Assembly (NCBI GenBank): GCA_005116965.1
Contig: SWDG01000001.1
Coordinates: forward strand, 30,923-94,922
Length of the DNA stretch: 64,000 bases
Source of the DNA: Nitrospira sp.
Lineage (GTDB): Bacteria > Nitrospirota > Nitrospiria > Nitrospirales > Nitrospiraceae
Reading direction: 5' to 3'
Program-made: the position numbers and the translations under genes
The notes under the pieces: generated by a model
Databases searched by the model: none
What the model was told of the DNA's origin: nothing
What the model saw: the letters and a program-made list of their open reading frames with translations, nothing else
In this document: positions 46,605 through 55,654 of the stretch, one piece after another
How the letters are laid out: each line of letters begins with the position of its first letter
Numbering within the stretch: position 1 is the first letter of the stretch

Positions 46605-47929
46605 CCGTTGCTGACCCTAATAAATCATCGAGAGGTGATGCGCTAGGCAAAGAGATGCATAACTTGATGGCGGAGCTTTATCCGATATGCCGGAGTATTA
46701 CCGGTGAGGGGGTCAGGGAAACTCTTCGAGTAATCCAGAAGCATATTCCGCTTGAAATGAAGGAGGTTCCTAGCGGAACCAAGGTGTTTGATTGGACGGT
46801 TCCATTAGAGTGGAACGTAGCCGATGCCTACGTCATGAGCCAAGAGGGGAAACGAGTTATCGATTTCAATGCGCACAATCTACATCTGATGAGCTACAGT
46901 TCGCCCGTCCGGAAGAAGATGCCATTAGCAGACCTCAGACCCCACTTATTCACCCTGCCTAACCATCCTGAATGGATTCCTTACCGAACCTCCTATTACA
47001 AGGAGGACTGGGGTTTCTGCCTACGACACGCAGATCTTGAACAACTGGCCGATGACGAATATGAGGTTGTCATCGATTCGAGTCTTCAAGCTGGGTCACT
47101 CACGTATGGCGAGGCCTATTTACCAGGTGAAACTTCGGATGAGGTCCTCATCTCATGTCATGTATGCCATCCTGCGATATGCAACGATAATTTGTCGGGT
47201 ATTACGCTGGCCGTGAAGCTTGCAGAAACGATGTCGATGCGCCCAAGACGATATTCATACCGTTTTCTCTTCATTCCAGGAACCATTGGGTCGATTACCT
47301 GGCTGGCTCAGAATGAACAGACGGTGTCTCGCATTAAGCACGGGCTCGTCTTGACCGGGGTAGGCGATGCGGGGAACATCACCTACAAGAAGAGCCGTCA
47401 GGGCAATGCGGAGATTGATCGGGCGATGGCGCATGTGCTGAGGCATTCAGGAGAGGCCCATACCATCATCGATTTTTTCCCCTATGGATATGATGAACGG
47501 CAGTATTGTTCTCCTGGGTTTGATCTGCCTGTCGGATGTTTCATGCGGACCCCACACGGCCAATATCCGGAGTATCACTCATCTGCAGATGATCTGGACT
47601 TTGTGAAGCCGGACTCCCTCGCACGGTCGTATACCAGATGTCTAGGGGTGTTCGATCTCTTGGAAGGGAATCGAACGTATATGAATCAAAACCCGAAATG
47701 CGAACCGCAATTGGGCCGGCGAGGGCTGTACCGTGCTGTTGCCGGGCAACAAGAAAAACAATGGACGGAGCTGGCTCTCTTCTGGGTCTTGAACGCGTCC
47801 GATGGACTCCATTCACTGCTTGATATCGCGGAACGCGCCGATCTTCCGTTCAGCAAGATTCAGTCCGCAGCTGAAGCGCTCTTAGAGGTTGGTCTATTGA
47901 AAGAATGCCTGAGGTCGGGAAACACTTAA
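46601..47929 (+). CDS. DUF4910 aminopeptidase-like protein
   Basis: 442 residues from ATG 46601, whose ATGA overlaps the preceding stop. The peptidase-like zinc region SCHVCHPAICNDNLSG and the later YHSSADDLDFV resemble the M28-type metal site. A C-terminal winged-helix-like tail follows (SLLDIAERADLPFSKI). Members of this family recur in polysaccharide and sugar-modification clusters, where peptidase or deacylase roles have been proposed but not shown. Confidence 0.82.
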   Translation: MTVADPNKSSRGDALGKEMHNLMAELYPICRSITGEGVRETLRVIQKHIPLEMKEVPSGTKVFDWTVPLEWNVADAYVMSQEGKRVIDFNAHNLHLMSYSSPVRKKMPLADLRPHLFTLPNHPEWIPYRTSYYKEDWGFCLRHADLEQLADDEYEVVIDSSLQAGSLTYGEAYLPGETSDEVLISCHVCHPAICNDNLSGITLAVKLAETMSMRPRRYSYRFLFIPGTIGSITWLAQNEQTVSRIKHGLVLTGVGDAGNITYKKSRQGNAEIDRAMAHVLRHSGEAHTIIDFFPYGYDERQYCSPGFDLPVGCFMRTPHGQYPEYHSSADDLDFVKPDSLARSYTRCLGVFDLLEGNRTYMNQNPKCEPQLGRRGLYRAVAGQQEKQWTELALFWVLNASDGLHSLLDIAERADLPFSKIQSAAEALLEVGLLKECLRSGNT

Positions 47930-47942
47930 TGGAGAAGTGATC

Positions 47943-48176
47943 ATGAACACTGTGTATTATGACCCTCCATTCTCGGACGAACAACGCCGCGAAGAGTTAT
48001 ATCAAGGGCAGCTGCTCGTTTATTCCCCGAGGAAGAGTACGCTCGCGTTTATCGAATTCGCCAGGAAATTGATCAAGGAGGCCTTTGCCCCCGTCGATCG
48101 GATGTCACTCTATGATGACGAAACAGTCGATGCCGGTGTGCTGACCTATCAACATAAAGCGGAGCACGGCGCATGA
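47943..48176 (+). pseudogene. Truncated small protein, probable N-terminal fragment of a larger EPS-cluster protein
   Basis: 77 residues from ATG 47943 with GGAG eight bases upstream. The start MNTVYYDPPFSDEQRREELY and FIEFARKLIKEAFAP resemble, as far as I recall, the N-terminus of roughly 300-residue proteins common in such loci. After AFAP the remaining residues no longer fit and the frame soon stops. It is either a deletion product or a genuine short protein. Confidence 0.4.
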
Positions 48177-48206
48177 TGTCTGTGACGTGTGATTGCAGAT
48201 GGCTAG

Positions 48207-49049
48207 ATGAGGGGTAGGCTCACTCAGCAAAAAGAAGTGGTGGCGGTAATCCCAGCAGCTGGTAGATCTCTTCGTCTGGCTCCGCTTCCCTGCAGCAAGG
48301 AGGTCCTTCCTGTCGGCTTTGGTCCTATCCCTGGAATCCAAGGGACTCGTCCTAAGGTGGTGAGTCACTATCTGTTGGAATGTCTCAGAAAAGCAGGGAT
48401 TCGGAAGGGCTATGTTGTCATTCGGCAAGGGAAATGGGATATTCCGGCATACTGGGGAGATGGGGAAATACTCGGGATGGACCTTGCCTATGTGGTAATT
48501 GAGGGATCCAGTGGCCCACCGGATACGATCGATCGGGCGTACCCCTTTGTCAAGGATAAGGTTGTGGCGCTTGGGTTTCCAGACATTATTTTTCGTCCGC
48601 GCGATGTATTTGCCAAACTCCTGGCCCGACTCGATCGCCCTGGGGTTGATGTTGTGTTGGCGCTGTTCCCGGCTCATGATGCTAACGCTATGGACATGAT
48701 TGATATCGATGCGGCCAGTCGCGTTCGAGCGATACACTTAAAGCCAAGAACGACACGGCTACAATATGCTTGGTTGTGCGCCGTGTGGACACCGGTGTTC
48801 ACAGAGTTTTTGCATCAGTTTTTGCGCCAGGTGAAACATGGGGGAAGGACGGGGGTGGTCGGAAATCGAAGAATCGATGCTCAGGGCGATATTCCGGTGG
48901 GAGTCGTATTGAAAGAGGCGGTAAAGGCCAAACTGAAGGTTGAGGTGGTCACCTTCCCTACTGGGCGGTATATTGATATTGGCACTCCATCGGCCCTTTC
49001 CCTGGTTCGCAGGTTCGTATCCCACTCTCGGCCATTACCTCAGTCATGA
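48207..49049 (+). CDS. Sugar nucleotidyltransferase (RmlA-like)
   Basis: 280 residues with the pyrophosphorylase signature VAVIPAAGRSLRLAPLPCSKEVLPV and a sugar/metal-binding VVALGFPDIIF in place of the usual GD motif. The C-terminus ends with RYIDIGTPSAL, typical of RmlA/GlmU-like transferases. It activates a sugar-1-phosphate, most likely with dTTP or UTP. This is a second activating enzyme besides rfbF. Confidence 0.82.
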   Translation: MRGRLTQQKEVVAVIPAAGRSLRLAPLPCSKEVLPVGFGPIPGIQGTRPKVVSHYLLECLRKAGIRKGYVVIRQGKWDIPAYWGDGEILGMDLAYVVIEGSSGPPDTIDRAYPFVKDKVVALGFPDIIFRPRDVFAKLLARLDRPGVDVVLALFPAHDANAMDMIDIDAASRVRAIHLKPRTTRLQYAWLCAVWTPVFTEFLHQFLRQVKHGGRTGVVGNRRIDAQGDIPVGVVLKEAVKAKLKVEVVTFPTGRYIDIGTPSALSLVRRFVSHSRPLPQS

Positions 49050-49257
49050 CTTGGGAGAAGAGGAGGACGGCACAATTGAAGCGGTCAGCATTCAGATGTA
49101 GGAACAGCGGGCATGTCGTCTTCAGTGAAGCAATGTCGTAATTTGTCGAAAATGGGTAACGCGTTCTCAAACGATCGGTATTGGTTGAGCGTAGGGTTGT
49201 TCAGCAGCCCTTCTCGTGTGAAGAAGCGCGGATGTTCTAACAGAAGGAACCAAATTT

Positions 49258-49974
49258 ATGAAATATCCCCTGTGGTTTCTCGTCATCGTGCTGGTTCTGT
49301 CGGCAAGTTCGAGCTCCGGATTCTGTGATTCGGGGTTGGTTAAGCCAGACGCCAGTAAATTGCCGACCGATGTCCCTATAGTACCTTCCACAACAACGCA
49401 GACTGAGAAAGTAATCAGTCAGGCGATGATGGATAAGCTGTCGAATGCGGTCAGCAGCGAATATGTGATCGGCGCCGAAGATGTATTAGACATTACCGTC
49501 TGGAGGAATCCTGATCTGTCACGACAAGTGCAAGTACGTCCCGATGGGCGATTTTCAATGCCGATCATTCGCGACGTGATGGCCGTCGGGAAGACGCCGA
49601 CCAAGTTGGCTGAAGAAATGACGAACAAACTCAAGGAATATGTCCAAAACCCGGTTGTGGCCGTGACCTTGAAGGAAGTCAATAGTTCCAACATCTTCCT
49701 GCTCGGAGAAGTTGCTCATCCGGGCAAGTATCCGCTCAAGAGCAAAACGACGCTGCTGCAAGCGATTACCATCGCAGGCGGATTCAAAGATACGGCGGCA
49801 AGGAACCAGATCGTCATTTTTCGGTTTACGGATACAGCCCCAGGGTTGAAGCGGTTCACGGCGAGCTACGATGACATTGTGCTTCGCAGCGGAATCACGG
49901 ATAATTTTGAACTGAAGCCGGGTGATACACTTGTGGTGCCGAGCGAGTCAATGGTGGTCTTCCCTGGTCGGTAG
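49258..49974 (+). CDS. Wza-like polysaccharide export protein, copy 1
   Basis: 238 residues with a Sec signal (cleavage near SSGFCDS) and AAGGAA upstream. The Poly_export domain is clear: IGAEDVLDITVWRNPDLSR, QVRPDGRFSMPIIRDV, then a SLBB domain (NIFLLGEVAHPGKYPLKS) and ending LKPGDTLVVPSE. It should form part of the outer-membrane/periplasmic export channel. A second, similar gene follows directly. Confidence 0.9.
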   Translation: MKYPLWFLVIVLVLSASSSSGFCDSGLVKPDASKLPTDVPIVPSTTTQTEKVISQAMMDKLSNAVSSEYVIGAEDVLDITVWRNPDLSRQVQVRPDGRFSMPIIRDVMAVGKTPTKLAEEMTNKLKEYVQNPVVAVTLKEVNSSNIFLLGEVAHPGKYPLKSKTTLLQAITIAGGFKDTAARNQIVIFRFTDTAPGLKRFTASYDDIVLRSGITDNFELKPGDTLVVPSESMVVFPGR

Positions 49975-50046
49975 GGAATGCCGGAAAGGATTGCTGTGGA
50001 CAATTGCGCACGATGGACAAGGGTGTCTAGGTGGTATCTGCCTGTG

Positions 50047-50646
50047 ATGAGAGCATCGGCGATTGGGCTCTTGTTGTGCTCTGTTCTTGTCCAAGCTAGT
50101 TGTCGGGGACCGGTGACGTCGAGGGAATACAAGGCATCCGACGTCCCCACGGAATTCCTTTTGGGTTCCGAAGACCAGATTGAGATCAATGTGTGGAAGA
50201 ACCCGGATTTGTCCAGGGTCACGTTAATACGGCCGGATGGATACGTGTCAATGCCGATCATCGGAGATGTTCAAGCCGCAGGTCTTACGGCTGAGGCACT
50301 TGCTGCGCAGATTACCGAGCGGCTCAAGGGGTACATCCAGAATCCTTCCGTGTCCGTAAATGTCAAGGAGCTCAACAGTTATTCGGTGTTCGTCTTGGGT
50401 GAAGTCGCGAAGCCGGGTAAGTATCAGCTCAAGTCATACGTCACGGTGCTTCAAGCGATTTCCATGGCTGGAGGCTTTACAAACTATGCGAGTAAGAATA
50501 GTTTGCAAGTGGTGCGGGTAATTGAAAGCCCCGGTCACAAACGCCAGGAGGTCCATATTCCTCTGCGGTATGATGATCTCGTCAGTGGTCGTGGTGAACC
50601 AGGTAACATTGTGTTGACCTCCGGCGATACGGTCGTCGTACCGTGA
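50047..50646 (+). CDS. Wza-like polysaccharide export protein, copy 2
   Basis: About 199 residues from ATG 50047 (an upstream start at 49978 gives an unusually long N-terminal region). A hydrophobic signal ends at VQASC, a lipobox-like site with an unusual Gln at -3. Poly_export and SLBB segments parallel copy 1 (LGSEDQIEINVWKNPDLSR; VFVLGEVAKPGKYQLKS). The two copies are about half identical by eye, pointing to tandem duplication. Confidence 0.85.
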   Translation: MRASAIGLLLCSVLVQASCRGPVTSREYKASDVPTEFLLGSEDQIEINVWKNPDLSRVTLIRPDGYVSMPIIGDVQAAGLTAEALAAQITERLKGYIQNPSVSVNVKELNSYSVFVLGEVAKPGKYQLKSYVTVLQAISMAGGFTNYASKNSLQVVRVIESPGHKRQEVHIPLRYDDLVSGRGEPGNIVLTSGDTVVVP

Positions 50647-50773
50647 CGGAATCATGCAGGGTGTCCGACACACTATTGGCTCTGTTTCTTCAAAATTCAT
50701 GCATGTGGTATAAGGCGGGTGGATCGGTTATCGGCTGATCCCCATCCGTGTGTAGTTACTTCTGAAAAGGAGT

Positions 50774-52066
50774 GTGGTGAATCTATTGTGGTGTTGTAGG
50801 CGGGCCAAGATCAGACCATTGCTTCGGATCGCAGTTGCGGCTGTGCTTATCTGGGGGGCCTTGCCCTCAGTGTCAGTTTATGCGGAGACGAACATCGTTC
50901 CCTGGGGTGAGGTGAGGGAACGCTACGATAGCAATGTATGGCGTAGACCAAAGGAACTTCTAAGGGACGCACAGGGGAACGTCCCACAGCTTCATGATTT
51001 TGTGACGACTGTGAACGGTGGGCTAGCCCTGCGGCACGACAGTCGTGACATTGAAGCTGACCTGCAGGTGGGGGGAAACTATAGTAAGTATGTGACCAAT
51101 ACGGGCTTGGACTTTTTTGGCGCGACTGTCAGAGGCACTGTCGGCTTGGATCGATGGGTTGATCAGTATGTCAGAGGAACGCGTTTGCGCGTCACCGAGA
51201 ACTTGAGATATTCGCCTGAGCAATCTTTTGGGAGATCGACGGAGGTTGATGACTTTGAGGGCGGCCTCGTAACATTTCGGCGGAGCAGGCTCATAAATAC
51301 AACGGCCTTCACAGGGAGCTACCCTTTGTCTCGAGACGTTGCTTTGGAAGGTGGGTACACGTTCGGCCTTCGGAGGGTGACCCGTGGCACCGACGGCGGG
51401 GATGTAACCGCGGCTACCTTCTTTAACACGATGACTCACACATGGTTCGGAGGACCTCGCTATAACCTAACCCGAAACGACAGCGTCGCCGCCTTGTATC
51501 GACAGACTTTTTTTACCCAAGAGCGGTCCGAAGGTGGCAGGACATTTAGTAGCAATATCATCACGCTCGAAGGTGACTATACGAAGGTGTTCCCGGAGTG
51601 GACGTTCACTGTCCGCGGAGGCGTCACGTTTGTCGAACCAGTTGGGCGAACGTTACCGTCTGGTTCCATTCGCGTCACAACCAAACCGGAGCGGGACACG
51701 GTCCTTGATCTAACGCTTTCACGGGAAGCCAAACCGTCATTCTTTTTACAGGGTGGAGCGCGGATCAACAATCGTGCGCAGGCGAGCATCAGACATCGAA
51801 TTTATGAGCGACTCAGCATCAGCGGGAGTGGTGGGTATGCCCTTAGTCAATTTTTCCCCAATACAGATTCTCAATTTCAGATTATCACTGGAGCATCGAG
51901 GCTTGAGTATATGGTGACGAGGAACATCAGGGGAGAACTTTTTTATCTCTTCACACACACTGACGCCGAAACAACGGCACTTGAGTACCAGGTATCGCGC
52001 CATCAAGTAGGATTTATGCTGTCGGTAATGTTGGAATCATTAGGAGAATCGATCGGATTCGAATAG
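50774..52066 (+). CDS. Outer-membrane beta-barrel protein of EPS locus
   Basis: 430 residues from GTG 50774 with AAGGAG upstream. A signal peptide ends near VYAETN. The mature part consists of alternating strands with many Tyr, Phe and Thr (GGYTFGLRRVTRG, LRVTENLRYSPEQSFG), as in outer-membrane beta-barrels of exopolysaccharide and PEP-CTERM/EpsH-type loci. It might be the outer-membrane conduit or a ligand for the polysaccharide; the role is inferred from context. Confidence 0.75.
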   Translation: MVNLLWCCRRAKIRPLLRIAVAAVLIWGALPSVSVYAETNIVPWGEVRERYDSNVWRRPKELLRDAQGNVPQLHDFVTTVNGGLALRHDSRDIEADLQVGGNYSKYVTNTGLDFFGATVRGTVGLDRWVDQYVRGTRLRVTENLRYSPEQSFGRSTEVDDFEGGLVTFRRSRLINTTAFTGSYPLSRDVALEGGYTFGLRRVTRGTDGGDVTAATFFNTMTHTWFGGPRYNLTRNDSVAALYRQTFFTQERSEGGRTFSSNIITLEGDYTKVFPEWTFTVRGGVTFVEPVGRTLPSGSIRVTTKPERDTVLDLTLSREAKPSFFLQGGARINNRAQASIRHRIYERLSISGSGGYALSQFFPNTDSQFQIITGASRLEYMVTRNIRGELFYLFTHTDAETTALEYQVSRHQVGFMLSVMLESLGESIGFE

Positions 52067-52087
52067 GTGATGGGAGTTAAGCCACGG

Positions 52088-52287
52088 ATGCATATGGCTC
52101 AATCAGAATCGATTCGCCATAGGCTGGACTTTGCTTTGCTCATGCCGCTGTTGTTCAGTCTGCTCATCAACACAGGGATTCCGCTGACCTTCCTTGAAGA
52201 AGGATTTCGCGATCGGTCGCACATATTCTGAAGATGTTGGAACTGTTCATTGCCCATTCCCGAGCGAATATGATTAAAGCCTTATGA
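52088..52287 (+). pseudogene. Fused remnants: membrane-protein N-terminus and C-terminus of another gene
   Basis: A 47-residue frame (52088-52231) starts MAQSESI-like and carries one hydrophobic segment (FALLMPLLFSLLINTGIPL), as at the start of an O-antigen polymerase or ligase. In another frame, 52198-52287 reads RSVAHILKMLELFIAHSRANMIKAL and stops with TGA overlapping the ATG of the next gene (ATGA). Such coupling suggests it was the end of a real gene. The two pieces look joined by a deletion. Confidence 0.4.
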
Positions 52288-53012
52288 TTGCCCTCGAAAA
52301 TCATGTCGCCGTTGTGACGGGGGCGGGCCAGGGGATTGGGCGTGGTATAGCACTTGGTCTTGCAGCGAAGAGGGTCAGACTGTTTCTGGTTGGACGAAAC
52401 AGCACCACGTTGCACGAAGTGGCAGAACTTGCGCGCGCGTCGTCGCCACTGGTCCTGGTCCATGCGACTGATCTGGTAGCTGATGGGGCAATGACAGGTA
52501 TCGTGGAGAATCTTAGCAAGCAATTGGGTGGCCTTGATGTGTTGATTCACTGCGCTGGAGCCTATTCGAGTGGTGATCTCCAGACGGCTTCCGTTGAGGA
52601 ATTCGATCGATTGTATCGAACCAATGTGCGTGTGCCATATCTGTTGACCCAGTCCCTTTTACCTATGCTCAAAAAAAGGAAAGGCCAGATTGTCTTCATT
52701 AATTCTAGTCAGGGGCTTCACGCGCGGGCACGTGTTGGTCAGTTTGCTGCCACCCAGCATGCGTTGAAAGCCATAGCGGACAGTCTCAGGGATGAAGCCA
52801 ACTCGGACGGAGTTCGGGTGTTTAGCGTCTATCCAGGCCGGACCGCCACGCCACGCATGGAGGCCATTTATAGGCTGGAGGGGAAGGAGTACAAGCCGGA
52901 ACTTCTTCTCCAAGCTGAAGATGTGGCCGAGGTTGTGATTAATGCTCTGATGATGCCGTTAACAGCTGAGGTGACTAACATCACTATACGTCCGCTCATG
53001 AAATCGTACTGA
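52284..53012 (+). CDS. Short-chain dehydrogenase with altered catalytic residues
   Basis: 242 residues. The cofactor motif TGAGQGIG, the NNAG-equivalent HCAGAY and the active-site Ser in FINSSQG are kept. The Tyr-x-x-x-Lys pair is missing: the position reads GQFAATQHALKA, so Tyr is Phe (TTT) and Lys is Gln (CAG). The C-terminal GRTATPRME segment is typical of a conserved SDR subgroup found in EPS loci. As read, it should not catalyse a normal SDR reaction. It overlaps the preceding remnant's stop. Confidence 0.85.
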   Translation: MIALENHVAVVTGAGQGIGRGIALGLAAKRVRLFLVGRNSTTLHEVAELARASSPLVLVHATDLVADGAMTGIVENLSKQLGGLDVLIHCAGAYSSGDLQTASVEEFDRLYRTNVRVPYLLTQSLLPMLKKRKGQIVFINSSQGLHARARVGQFAATQHALKAIADSLRDEANSDGVRVFSVYPGRTATPRMEAIYRLEGKEYKPELLLQAEDVAEVVINALMMPLTAEVTNITIRPLMKSY

Positions 53013-53285
53013 GTAGTTGAAGTGTGAGGCTTTGACGGCGCACGGGTTCATCGCTAAAAATGGTGAGGTTTTCAACGAAGGTTGTGTTGGTTTGCAGTGA
53101 GCTGAGTATGCCTTGCGCTGGAGGCTACCTCCCTCGGATATCGGATCGCGTGACAACTGGTCTCTGTGAATTTCCCCAAACAACTGAGCGCTATGGGGGA
53201 GTACGAAGAGCCAAATCCCTGAAGGACACAGCCAAGCCGTGTGCACCTACAGGCGTGTGAGCGAACAAGGGATCCCGAAGAATCT

Positions 53286-54116
53286 ATGGAAGAAAATGTT
53301 CAGGTAATTCGGATCGAGCGGTCCCAGGGATGGGTGGCACTTCAACTGAAGGAGTTGTGGGCCTATCGAGAGCTGCTGTATTTTCTGATTTGGCGTGATG
53401 TAAAGGTGCGCTACAAGCAGACCGCGCTGGGCGTGGCATGGGCCATTATCCAACCCGTGTTTACTATGATCGTCTTTAGTCTTTTCTTCGGACGATTGGG
53501 GAAAATACCTTCCGACGGAATTCCCTATCCGATCTTCGCTTATGCCGCCCTCGTCCCCTGGACTTTCTTTTCACACGGGTTGACTCAAGCGTCCAACAGC
53601 TTAGTCGGAAGCGCGAATTTGATCAAGAAAGTCTATTTTCCAAGACTTTCTGTCCCGATCGCAGCAGTGGCTTCCGGCATCATTGATTTTTCAATCGCAT
53701 TTGTCGTGCTCCTTGGGATGATGCTCTATTACGGCATCCAGCCCACGATCAATGTGGTCTGGGTGCCTCTGTTGATTCTGCTCACACTTATCACTTCGCT
53801 CGGCATCTCTCTTTGGCTTTCCGCCTTGAATGTCCAGTTTCGCGATGTACGTCATGTACTCCCGTTTCTGACTCAACTGTGGCTCTTCGCGACCCCTATC
53901 GCCTATCCGAGCAGTCTGTTGTCAGAGCCCTGGCGAACTTTCTATAGTATTAATCCAATGGTCGGAGTGGTCGAGGGATTCCGCTGGGCCTTGCTTGGTA
54001 CGGAGACTGCGCCAGGGCCGATGCTGATTGTTTCTTCACTGGCCGCCCTGGCACTTTTGGTGGGAGGTGCATTCTACTTCCGTCGGTTGGAAAAGACCTT
54101 TGCGGATGTGGTGTGA
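53286..54116 (+). CDS. ABC transporter permease for polysaccharide export (Wzm-like)
   Basis: 276 residues with six membrane helices. The N-terminal FLIWRDVKVRYKQTALGVAW is diagnostic for ABC-2 polysaccharide permeases, and NPMVGVVEGFRWALLG marks the C-terminal conserved block. It should pair with the ATPase encoded next, but that gene is truncated, so the exporter is probably non-functional in this state. The 273-base gap before it has no credible gene, although it contains the palindrome GGAGG-CTA-CCTCC (53120-53132). Confidence 0.9.
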   Translation: MEENVQVIRIERSQGWVALQLKELWAYRELLYFLIWRDVKVRYKQTALGVAWAIIQPVFTMIVFSLFFGRLGKIPSDGIPYPIFAYAALVPWTFFSHGLTQASNSLVGSANLIKKVYFPRLSVPIAAVASGIIDFSIAFVVLLGMMLYYGIQPTINVVWVPLLILLTLITSLGISLWLSALNVQFRDVRHVLPFLTQLWLFATPIAYPSSLLSEPWRTFYSINPMVGVVEGFRWALLGTETAPGPMLIVSSLAALALLVGGAFYFRRLEKTFADVV

Positions 54117-54246
54117 TATTGAGCTCCGTAGTTTTCACGGAAGGGTGAAAACAGTGAATTGAGTTTGAGCGGAGTATGCGCTGAGTGTTGAAGAATTGAG
54201 CGGGACTACTCCTAGGTCACAAACTCAGAGTTCTCGACGAGGAATC

Positions 54247-54660
54247 ATGGGCGATATAGCAATACGAGTAGAAGGAATCGGCAAGGAATATCGTATCGGG
54301 AAAAAAGAACGATACAAAACGTTGCGGGATACGTTGACTTCAACGTTTGCGGGTCCGTTTCAGAAGGCGGGGAAGTTGTTGCGTGGGGAAGGGCTGGACG
54401 CTGCTGAAAAGGGTGAGATGATCTGGGCCTTAAAAGATATTTCTTTTAAGGTGAGGCGGGGTGAAGCCATTGGAGTTATCGGCGGCAACGGGGCAGGCAA
54501 AAGCACATTCTTAAAGATACTCTCGCGGATTACCGAGCCCACGACAGGCTTTGCTGATATCTATGGGCGTGTCGGCTCACTTTTGGAAGTGGGCACCGGT
54601 TTTCATCCGGAGTTGACCGGAAGGGAGAATATTTATCTCAACGGGCGCTGTTGCAGTTAA
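54247..54660 (+). pseudogene. Truncated ABC ATPase (Wzt-like)
   Basis: 137 residues from ATG 54247. The Walker A motif GGNGAGKST is intact and the sequence follows Wzt-type ATPases up to ELTGRENIYLNG. It then breaks at about 54645, where an aminotransferase sequence begins. Signature motif, Walker B and the C-terminal carbohydrate-binding domain are all missing; full Wzt proteins are about 400 residues. As it stands it cannot hydrolyse ATP normally. Confidence 0.85.
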
Positions 54661-55654
54661 TTCCTGTACGGCCGCCCTTCATCTTGCCCTTGAAGCGGCT
54701 GGTGTGGGCGAGGGAGATGAGGTGCTGGTCCCCACGATGACCTTTGCCGCAACAGCCGAGGTAGTGACCTACTTCAAGGCACGGCCAGTTCTGATCGACT
54801 GCGAGGAAGACACACTGAACCTGAACACGGATCGTATCCAAGAGGCCATCACAGATAAAACGAAAGCGATCATTCCTGTTCATTTTGCTGGACATCCCTG
54901 TGACCTCAAACCTATTCACGCGATCGCACAGGCTCATAATTTATACGTAATCGAAGATGCCGCCCATGCTTTGCCGGCACGATATCATGGCAAAATGATT
55001 GGCGGGATCTCCGATGCTACGTGTTTTTCGTTCTACGCGACGAAGAATATCACCACCGGCGAAGGTGGAATGGTTACTACTAATAACGCTGAGTGGGCTG
55101 CTCGCATGCGAATGATGAGTTTGCACGGTCTCAGTCGGGATGCTTGGAATCGCTACTCTGCCCAAGGTTCGTGGTATTACGAAATACTCTCGCCTGGTTT
55201 TAAGTACAATCTGACTGATATTGCTGCGGCGCTTGGTTTGGCCCAACTGAAGAAGTGTGAGCGTTTTTGGAAAGGGCGTGAACACTATGCTGCTCTATAT
55301 CATGAAGGGTTCCAAGATCTCCCTGAGGTTACGTGCCCTCCAGTCGCTTCCCATGTACAGCACGCATGGCATCTGTATGTCATTCAATTGAATGTGGATC
55401 GTTTGCGGATCGGTCGCGATGAATTTATCCGTCAGCTGCAGCAAGCCGGTGTCGGCTGCAGTGTGCATTTCATTCCCCTCCATTTGCATCCCTATCATCG
55501 TGAAAGGGGAGGCTACCGACCTGAAGATTTTCCGGTTGCTAGCAGGGTGTTCGAACGAATCGTTTCATTGCCGTTGTACTCGAAGATGACGGAAGACGAG
55601 GTCAATCGTGTGATTGAGACCGTTCATGATCTTGTCAAGAGTAACCGACGGTGA
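54647..55654 (+). pseudogene. N-terminally truncated DegT/DnrJ/EryC1 aminotransferase
   Basis: Homology starts abruptly at 54647 with AVAVNSCTAALHLALEA, which in intact members lies some 45 residues from the start. The rest is complete: GDEVLVPTMTFAATAEVV, VIEDAAHALPARYHGK, the PLP Lys in FYATKNITTGEGGMV, and the C-terminal domain. The frame opens at 54617 inside the ATPase remnant with no start codon; GTG 54704 is the first candidate and would miss about 65 residues. Intact members use PLP to aminate keto-sugars. Confidence 0.85.
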
